Positions 15,434 through 19,649 of a stretch of DNA of 19,649 nucleotides are shown one piece after another (positions within the stretch are counted from its first letter, which is position 1; each line of letters opens with the position of its first letter). A program made the position numbers and the translations under genes. A model generated the notes under the pieces. It was given only the letters and a program-made list of their open reading frames with translations, was not told the origin of the DNA and did no database searches. Origin of the DNA: DSNY01 sp016861185 (GTDB lineage: Bacteria; Pseudomonadota; Gammaproteobacteria; Burkholderiales; Burkholderiaceae_F); assembly GCA_030263275.1 (NCBI GenBank), contig SZOR01000076.1:1-19649 (forward strand), written 5' to 3'.

Positions 15434-15501
15434 CTCTTCTACTCCTCCCGTCGGATTTCGACGCGCGGCGCGCGCGCGGCCGGCCGGGCGCCTGCGGGCG
15501 A

Positions 15502-15543
15502 CTTGCTCTGCATCAAGGCGGGGGCCGTGCGCTGCCTTAGCTT
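15502..15543 (+). promoter_or_regulatory. FNR/Anr/Dnr-type box and -10 element upstream of the hemerythrin pair
   Basis: CTTGCTCTGCATCAAG (15502-15517) matches nine of ten conserved bases of TTGAT-N4-ATCAA, with C replacing A in the left half. TAGCTT at 15538-15543 lies exactly as far from the box centre (28.5 bp to its first base) as TAGCAT does at uspA. A start near 15550 would again place the box at about -41. Confidence 0.55.
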
Positions 15544-15571
15544 GCGATTATCCAGATCAGGGAGGCTCGCG

Positions 15572-15973
15572 ATGGCTGCGGCGCCGGTACACGTCCGTCA
15601 TGACGACATCTTCGTGGGCTTCAAGCCCATCGACGATCTGCACAAGGAGTTCCAGGCGATCCTCGACGCGCTGAACGACCCGCGCGAAGGCGACTACGGC
15701 GAGGATCTGCTCGCGCTGCACGAGCACCTGCTGCGCCACTGCGGGCTCGAGGAGCAGTGGATGCTGCAGGAGAACTACGAGCACTACGCGCGCCACAAGC
15801 GCGCGCACGAGCGGCTGCTCGAATCGATCTCCGACATCCGCCGCCGCTTCGACGGCGGCGACGTCGACGCCGTGCGCCGCTACTGCGCCGACCTGATGAA
15901 CTGGTTCGCGATCCACGCGCAGGAAGAAGACGCGCCGATCGCGGAGTGGCTGAAGGGCACGCCGCCGCGATGA
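15572..15973 (+). CDS. Hemerythrin-domain protein (first of a tandem pair)
   Basis: A 133-residue single-domain bacterial hemerythrin, a four-helix bundle with a non-heme di-iron site binding O2 or possibly NO. All seven expected ligands are present at canonical spacing: His24 (DDLH), His56 and Glu60 (HCGLE), His75 and His79 (HKRAH), His115 and Asp120 (HAQEED). The signature WFAIHAQEEDAPIAEWL is typical of the family. There is no signal peptide, so it is cytoplasmic. The open frame upstream to 14075 is a shadow of the opposite-strand gene; ATG 15572 is supported by GGAGG 6 bp upstream. It overlaps the second hemerythrin by ATGA, so the two are co-translated. The FNR-type promoter upstream fits a role in low oxygen or nitric oxide. 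Confidence 0.93.
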   Translation: MAAAPVHVRHDDIFVGFKPIDDLHKEFQAILDALNDPREGDYGEDLLALHEHLLRHCGLEEQWMLQENYEHYARHKRAHERLLESISDIRRRFDGGDVDAVRRYCADLMNWFAIHAQEEDAPIAEWLKGTPPR

Positions 15974-16365
15974 GCGCGGGCGCGCCCGCCATCCCGCTCG
16001 GCTACGCACCGATCGACGCGCTGCACGCCGAGTTCGATGCGTGCGTTGCGGCGCTCACCGATGCGCCGGCCGAGCGACTGCCGGCCGCGCTGAGCGCGTT
16101 GCGCGCGCACGTGCTGCGCCACTTCGGCGACGAAGAGCGCTGGATGCGCGAGTCGGCATTCCCCGCGTTCGACTGCCACCAGCGCGAGCACGACAAGGTG
16201 CTGGACGTCCTGGCCGAAGTCGAACGGCGCTTCACCGAAGGCGACGAAGAGGTCGTCCGCCGTCTCGCCGCCGAGCTGCCCAACTGGTTCTCGATCCACG
16301 CGACGACGATGGACGCCCCACTCGTCGCCTGGCTCGGCGCGAACGCGGCGACCGCTGCGCCCTGA
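15970..16365 (+). CDS. Hemerythrin-domain protein (second of a tandem pair)
   Basis: A 131-residue paralogue of the preceding protein. The full di-iron ligand set is conserved: His19 (DALH), His51 and Glu55 (HFGDE), His70 and His74 (HQREH), His110 and Asp115 (HATTMD). It shares the NWFxIHA-x4-DAPxxxWL ending with its neighbour but differs elsewhere, so the duplication is not recent. Its ATG overlaps the TGA of the first gene, implying coupled translation and perhaps a heteromer. It is cytoplasmic and has no fused sensor or chemotaxis domain. A repeat hairpin begins 14 bp after its stop and may terminate the transcript. The ATG at 15970 is preferred over upstream in-frame codons, which lie inside the first gene and encode no hemerythrin sequence. 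Confidence 0.92.
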   Translation: MSAGAPAIPLGYAPIDALHAEFDACVAALTDAPAERLPAALSALRAHVLRHFGDEERWMRESAFPAFDCHQREHDKVLDVLAEVERRFTEGDEEVVRRLAAELPNWFSIHATTMDAPLVAWLGANAATAAP

Positions 16366-16379
16366 CGCAACTTGACCTT

Positions 16380-16511
16380 CCCCCCTTTGAAAAAGGGGGG
16401 CAAGGGGGCAAGGGGGGATTTCTGCCCCCGAGGAGAAGGAAACGCTGCCCGCGCCACACCCGCGCGCAACGCAGAGCAATCCCCCTCGGCCCCCCTTTGT
16501 TGGAATGGGGG
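16380..16511. repeat. Inverted doublet of G/C-rich palindromic repeats (REPIN-like)
   Basis: One reverse unit (16380-16420: CCCCCCTTTGAAAAAGGGGGG, then CAAGGGGG twice and GGATT) and one forward unit (16478-16511: AATCCCCCTCGG, CCCCCCTTT, an imperfect arm ending ATGGGGG) flank 57 bp. Orientation and consensus match the 10.5 kb cluster. The doublet fills the gap between the convergent hemerythrin and Rieske genes and may act as a bidirectional terminator. Confidence 0.8.
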
Positions 16512-16536
16512 AGGAACGACACCGCGCCGCGAATGA

Positions 16537-17667
16537 CTAAGCCGTCCTGCGCTGCTTCATCTCCCGCCGCAGCCAGTCGTAGAAGTGGATCATCCCGTCC
16601 TCGTGCGGCGAATGGAACGGGCCGGCGTCGTCTTCGCCTGCAAGCCACAACGCGCGGCGGCCGCGGTGCAGGCGGCCGCAGACCTCGGCGTCCTCGGCCG
16701 CGCTTTCGGCATACGCAGCCTGGTGCGCCTCGACGATCTGCGGCTCGAAGGCCTTGATCTCCTCCGGGTAGTAGAACTCGACGATGTTGGTCGTGTGGTC
16801 CGGCGAGCGCGGAATCAGCGTGCTGACGACGAGCGCGTACGGATACCACTCGAGCATCACGTTCGGATACAGGATCGACCACACGGTGCCGTACTTCGGC
16901 AGCTTGCCGCCGGAGTACGCGAGGATCGCGTCGCGGTACTTCTGGTAGTTGGGCGAAACCTGCGATTTGAACTCGTCCTTGATGCCGAGGATCTGGTAGC
17001 TCCAGCGGTCGCCGAAGCCCCATTCGTAGTTGCCGGCGTCGACGAACTTCTGCAGACCCGGATGCATCGCCTCGACGTGGTACAGCTCGAGGTAGATCTC
17101 GAGGAAGTTCTTCCAGTTGAACGGACACTCGTCGACGATCATGCGGTCGAAAACGTAACCGCCGAAGTCGTAGTCGGCCGCGAGCGGGAAGTCGGCGAGG
17201 TCCGCGCCCGGATCGCGCGGACCCGCGAACAGCAGACCGTGCCAGTGCTTGAGCGGCGTGCGCGGTAGCGCGCAGTCCGGCGTGTGGTCGAAGTCCGGCG
17301 CGCCGAGCAGCTTGCCGTCGAGGTCGTAGGTCCAGCGGTGCAGCGGGCAGACGAGGTTCTGCGCGTGGCCGCGGCCTTCCATGATCAGCCCCTGCCGGTG
17401 CCGGCAGGTGTTCGACAGCAGCGCCACGCCCTGCTCCGAGCGCACCAGCATCTTCCCGTGCTCGGTCCACGGCAACGTCATGTAGTCGCCGACCTCGGGC
17501 ACCATCAGCTCGTGGCCGATGTAACCGGGCCCCTTGTCGAACAACAGGAGCATTTCGCGTTCGAACCAGCCGCGGTCGAAGTACGCCGCAATGGGCAGCG
17601 GCGGCGTGCGTTCGATCAGCGTCGGATCGAGGTTGGAGCGGCGGGAGATCGAGTCGGGGGCGTTCAT
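16537..17667 (-). CDS. Rieske non-heme iron oxygenase, alpha subunit
   Basis: A 376-residue ring-hydroxylating-oxygenase-type alpha subunit. The Rieske [2Fe-2S] site is complete: CRH (Cys88, His90) and CPLH (Cys107, His110). The mononuclear iron domain carries NWKNFLEIYLELYHVEAMHPG, with His197 and His202 as ligands; the carboxylate ligand lies further on and I did not fix it. Such enzymes take electrons from a separate reductase to oxidise aromatic rings, amines or quaternary ammonium compounds; the layout recalls the choline/carnitine-type branch, but the substrate is unknown. No reductase, ferredoxin or beta subunit gene is adjacent. The open frame upstream to 18288 is a shadow; ATG 17667 begins recognisable sequence. 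A TATCAT -10 and a weak FNR-type box lie upstream. Confidence 0.9.
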   Translation of the reverse strand: MNAPDSISRRSNLDPTLIERTPPLPIAAYFDRGWFEREMLLLFDKGPGYIGHELMVPEVGDYMTLPWTEHGKMLVRSEQGVALLSNTCRHRQGLIMEGRGHAQNLVCPLHRWTYDLDGKLLGAPDFDHTPDCALPRTPLKHWHGLLFAGPRDPGADLADFPLAADYDFGGYVFDRMIVDECPFNWKNFLEIYLELYHVEAMHPGLQKFVDAGNYEWGFGDRWSYQILGIKDEFKSQVSPNYQKYRDAILAYSGGKLPKYGTVWSILYPNVMLEWYPYALVVSTLIPRSPDHTTNIVEFYYPEEIKAFEPQIVEAHQAAYAESAAEDAEVCGRLHRGRRALWLAGEDDAGPFHSPHEDGMIHFYDWLRREMKQRRTA

Positions 17668-17714
17668 GGCGATGCGCTGCGCGGGCCGCGCGCGGAGGAC
17701 TGCGAATGCGCGCG

Positions 17715-17758
17715 ATGATAGCGACGCGTGCGCGCGTGCGTGCCTGACGCGGATCAAG
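17715..17758 (-). promoter_or_regulatory. Possible FNR-type box and -10 for the Rieske gene
   Basis: On the minus strand TATCAT (17720-17715) matches five of six -10 bases. CTGAC-GCGG-ATCAA (plus-strand reading, 17744-17757) matches nine of ten conserved FNR-family bases; its centre lies 30.5 bp from the first base of the -10, two more than at uspA and the hemerythrins. The -10 is better supported than the box. Confidence 0.4.
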
Positions 17759-17805
17759 CCGGCGACCGGACCGCGCGTTTGCGGTGAGCGCCTTTCGGGT
17801 AGCCG

Positions 17806-17820
17806 TTTACACATCTTTAC
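17806..17820. promoter_or_regulatory. CpxR box (GTAAA-N5-GTAAA)
   Basis: The plus strand reads TTTAC-ACATC-TTTAC; the minus strand is an exact GTAAA-N5-GTAAA, the CpxR consensus known from enterobacteria and pseudomonads. It lies 124 bp before the CpxP-like start codon and about 140 bp from the divergent Rieske start. The linked response regulator is the likely binder, giving autoregulation. Confidence 0.65.
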
Positions 17821-17943
17821 AGAGCGCACAAGCGGCAGCAACGCGCGGCCGGCACAGTGCGGGCGTGCCGCGGAACGCGACCGACCGCCGGGTCGCATCC
17901 GTCCCGCGGCGGCACCCGATGCCCGACCCCAGAGGAGACCGCG

Positions 17944-18504
17944 ATGAACGAAACGCCGAACACCGACCGCGCGCAAAACGACCCGACTGCCTCGCGACCC
18001 GACGGATCGCGGACGAACGCGAAGCGGCGCTGGACGATCGCCGGACTCGCCGCCGGCACCATCGCGCTGGCCGGCGCCGCCTGGCACGCCCACGCGCGCG
18101 CACACGCCGGACCGTTCGGCCGCCACGGCTGGCACGGACCGATGGACCCCGAATCGATGGACCGCCGCATTGACGCGATGGTCGCGTGGGCGCTCGCGGA
18201 CATCGACGCCACCCCCGATCAGCGCGCGCGCATCGCGGCGATCGCGAAAGCCGCCGCGAACGACCTTGCGCCGCTGCGCGAGCGCCATCGCGAGGCTCGG
18301 CGCAAGTCGCTCGAACTGCTCGCCGCGCCCACGATCGACCGCGCGCAGCTCGAAGCCCTGCGCGTCGAGCAGCTACAGCTCGGCGACACCGTGACGCGCC
18401 GGATGCTGCAGGCGCTGCTGGACGCGGCCGACGTGCTCAACGCCGAGCAGCGCGCGCTGCTCGTGCAGAAGTGGCGGCAGCGCAGGGAGGGGCGGCGCGG
18501 CTGA
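17944..18504 (+). CDS. CpxP/Spy-like periplasmic stress protein with His-rich segment
   Basis: A 186-residue protein of the LTxxQ/Spy-CpxP type ('periplasmic heavy-metal sensor'). A hydrophilic N-terminus of about 28 residues precedes one hydrophobic segment (WTIAGLAAGTIALAGAAW), either a signal-anchor or a signal peptide with a long n-region. A His-rich stretch follows (HAHARAHAGPFGRHGWHG), a possible Zn/Cu/Ni site. The rest is long helices with two family-type turns, ATPDQRARI and LNAEQRALL. CpxP-like proteins bind misfolded envelope proteins or metals and restrain the cognate sensor kinase. The start has a good ribosome-binding site (AGAGGAGA, 17930-17937). It is first in an operon with a response regulator and kinase, behind a CpxR box. 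Confidence 0.82.
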   Translation: MNETPNTDRAQNDPTASRPDGSRTNAKRRWTIAGLAAGTIALAGAAWHAHARAHAGPFGRHGWHGPMDPESMDRRIDAMVAWALADIDATPDQRARIAAIAKAAANDLAPLRERHREARRKSLELLAAPTIDRAQLEALRVEQLQLGDTVTRRMLQALLDAADVLNAEQRALLVQKWRQRREGRRG

Positions 18505-18505
18505 G

Positions 18506-18527
18506 GCCGGTGCCGGCGCGCACCGGC
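18506..18527 (+). other. Hairpin between the CpxP-like gene and the response regulator
   Basis: A perfect 8-bp stem (GCCGGTGC at 18506-18513 pairing with GCACCGGC at 18520-18527) with a CGGCGC loop lies directly after the CpxP-like stop. No U tract follows, so it may be an attenuator or mRNA-stability element that lets the small periplasmic protein be made in excess. Role inferred. Confidence 0.4.
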
Positions 18528-18544
18528 GCAGGCTGCGTGCGCGG

Positions 18545-18550
18545 TAGATT
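18545..18550 (+). promoter_or_regulatory. -10-like element (TAGATT), possible internal leaderless promoter
   Basis: TAGATT matches four of six -10 bases and ends 6 bp before the response-regulator ATG, with no Shine-Dalgarno sequence. The spacing equals that at tcdA and the aldolase. It could give basal, CpxP-independent expression of the two-component genes. No -35 is evident. Confidence 0.35.
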
Positions 18551-18556
18551 GCGCGC

Positions 18557-19255
18557 ATGCCGCAAGTGCTGATGATCGACGACGACCTGCGTTTAGCGGG
18601 CATGACGCGCGACTATTTGCAGGGTTCGGGCTTCGAGGTCGAGCTGGCCGCGGACGCGGCGCAGGGGCTCGACGCGCTCGCGCGCGGGCGCTGCGACGTC
18701 GTGATCCTCGATCTGATGCTGCCCGACGCCGACGGGCTCGATGTCTGCAGGCGGCTCCGCGCCGCGCGCGAAACCGCCGACCTGCCGATCCTCATGCTGA
18801 CCGCCAAGGGCGATCCGCTCGATCGCGTCGTCGGACTCGAACTGGGCGCCGACGACTACCTGCCCAAGCCCTTCGAGCCGCGCGAGCTGCTCGCGCGGCT
18901 GCGCGCGCTGCTGCGCCGGCGCGGCGGGGCCTCGGCGCCGTTGCTGCGCTTCGGCCGGCTCGAGATCGACCGCGACGCGCGGCGCGTGACGCTCGACGGT
19001 GCGCCGCGCGCGCTGACCTCGCACCAGTTCGAGCTGCTGCTTGCGCTGGCCGAGCGCGCGGGCCGGGTACTGTCGCGCGAGCAGTTGATGGATCTGGTCG
19101 GCGACGCGGGATCCGGATACGACCCCGCGTTCGACCGCTCGGTCGACGTGCACGTCGCGCGCATCCGCGCCGCGATCGAAGACGATCCGCGCCGGCCGAA
19201 GCGCATCGTCACCGTGCGCGGCGCCGGCTACGTCTTCGCCAAGTCGCAGGATTGA
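18557..19255 (+). CDS. OmpR-family response regulator, CpxR-like
   Basis: A 232-residue two-domain regulator. The receiver domain has the acidic pair Asp8/Asp9, phospho-acceptor Asp52 in VVILDLMLPDADG, the switch Thr82 in LMLTAKGD and Lys104 in DYLPKPFEP. The C-terminal winged-helix domain (from about residue 130) ends RIVTVRGAGYVFA, typical of OmpR/PhoB DNA-binding domains. Phosphorylated by the downstream kinase, it should bind direct-repeat sites; the GTAAA-N5-GTAAA box before the CpxP-like gene is the obvious target. That box and the gene order (CpxP-like, regulator, kinase) support the CpxR assignment, although I cannot separate it from other OmpR members by sequence alone. The stop overlaps the kinase ATG (TGATG), so the two are translationally coupled. 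Confidence 0.93.
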   Translation: MPQVLMIDDDLRLAGMTRDYLQGSGFEVELAADAAQGLDALARGRCDVVILDLMLPDADGLDVCRRLRAARETADLPILMLTAKGDPLDRVVGLELGADDYLPKPFEPRELLARLRALLRRRGGASAPLLRFGRLEIDRDARRVTLDGAPRALTSHQFELLLALAERAGRVLSREQLMDLVGDAGSGYDPAFDRSVDVHVARIRAAIEDDPRRPKRIVTVRGAGYVFAKSQD

Positions 19256-19649
19256 TGCGGCGGACCAGCCGCCTGCACTGGCGCATCTGGCTCGCGGTGC
19301 TTGCGAGCCTCGCCGTCTTCGCGCTCGCGGTCGGCGCGGCGTGGAAGCTCTTCGGCGAGCGCGGCATCAGCGCGCAGCAGCGCGCGCTTGCCGAACTCGT
19401 GGCCGCGGTGCTGCCGCCGGCGGACGCGCCGCGCGCGACCGTGCAGGATGCGCTTGCCCTCTGGCGCGAGCGGCTGCAGAGCGACCTCGCGCTGCACGCG
19501 CCCGACGGCGCGCGCATCGCTGCGACCGCGGACGACCTGCCTGCGCCTGTGCCGCTGCGTCCCGACGACTGGCTCGCGAGCGCGCGCGGGCCCGCGCTCG
19601 CGCTGCGGCTGCCCGACGACCGCGTGCTGGTCGCGCGCCGGCTGCACGG
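19255..19649 (+). CDS. Sensor histidine kinase, CpxA-like (5' part only)
   Basis: The reading frame starts at ATG 19255, overlapping the regulator stop, and stays open to the window edge, giving about 131 residues. The N-terminus is a short basic stretch (MRRTSRLHW) followed by a transmembrane helix (IWLAVLASLAVFALAVGAAW, residues 11-30). The start of a periplasmic sensor region with PxxAPRATVQDALALW and an LHAPDGARIAAT segment follows. The second membrane helix, HAMP, dimerisation and ATPase domains would lie beyond the window, so kinase identity rests on position after an OmpR-type regulator and on this topology. It probably senses envelope stress or metals together with the CpxP-like protein. 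Truncated by the window, not by mutation. Confidence 0.8.
   Translation, partial: MRRTSRLHWRIWLAVLASLAVFALAVGAAWKLFGERGISAQQRALAELVAAVLPPADAPRATVQDALALWRERLQSDLALHAPDGARIAATADDLPAPVPLRPDDWLASARGPALALRLPDDRVLVARRLH

Noticed and set aside
17668..18288. Extended N-terminus of the Rieske oxygenase frame
   Set aside because: It overlaps the CpxR box and the CpxP-like gene, and recognisable oxygenase sequence begins at ATG 17667.

Overview
The window is GC-rich DNA, dense with CG-rich codons and tightly packed genes. The protein set fits a high-GC betaproteobacterium, most likely Burkholderiales: a 187-residue Dcd of the type seen in that order, CoxD/E/G-type proteins, malonyl-CoA decarboxylase, tandem hemerythrins and a CpxR/CpxA-like system. 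This placement is inference; there is no rRNA or other marker gene to confirm it. I found no rRNA, tRNA, CRISPR array, insertion sequence or prophage gene.

Layout. (1) 1-600: the possible 3' end of an upstream gene, a terminator-like hairpin, then a VOC/glyoxalase-fold protein. (2) 713-7173: an MFS exporter with a fused C-terminal alpha-beta barrel domain, then a tightly spaced co-directional cluster of CoxD-like MoxR ATPase, YdjM-like membrane protein, malonyl-CoA decarboxylase, CoxE-like VWA protein and CoxG-like SRPBCC protein. No CO dehydrogenase structural gene is present. The MoxR/VWA pair is a chaperone module, and the decarboxylase gene overlaps the coxE start codon. (3) 7289-8366, minus strand: a small lipoprotein and a Cys-rich secreted protein of unknown function, in DNA visibly less GC-rich than its surroundings. 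(4) 8673-10479: a D-threonine aldolase-type enzyme divergent from dCTP deaminase. (5) 10480-13311: a repeat patch, an HDOD-GAF protein and tRNA t6A dehydratase TcdA. (6) 13378-15433: a UspA stress protein convergent with an AMP-forming acyl-CoA synthetase. (7) 15572-16365: two overlapping single-domain hemerythrins. (8) 16537-17667, minus strand: a lone Rieske oxygenase alpha subunit. (9) 17944 to the end: a CpxP/Spy-like protein, an OmpR-family regulator and a sensor kinase cut by the window edge.

Regulation is the most informative layer. uspA and the hemerythrin pair each have an FNR/Anr/Dnr-type palindrome whose centre lies 28.5 bp from the first base of a TAGCAT/TAGCTT -10 element; a weaker third copy faces the Rieske gene. 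Together they suggest a small low-oxygen or nitric-oxide regulon. The CpxP-like operon has an exact GTAAA-N5-GTAAA CpxR box. At least three genes (tcdA, the aldolase, the response regulator) have a -10-like hexamer ending 6 bp before the ATG and no Shine-Dalgarno sequence, as expected for leaderless mRNAs.

Two families of G/C-rich palindromic repeats occupy gene ends. One forms inverted doublets resembling REPINs at 10.5 kb and 16.4 kb. The other appears to have replaced the natural C-terminus of the CoxE-like protein. I see no clear new defence or mobile system; the strongest candidates for new biology are the decarboxylase/MoxR-VWA gene arrangement, the matched FNR-type promoters and the unknown Cys-rich secreted protein.
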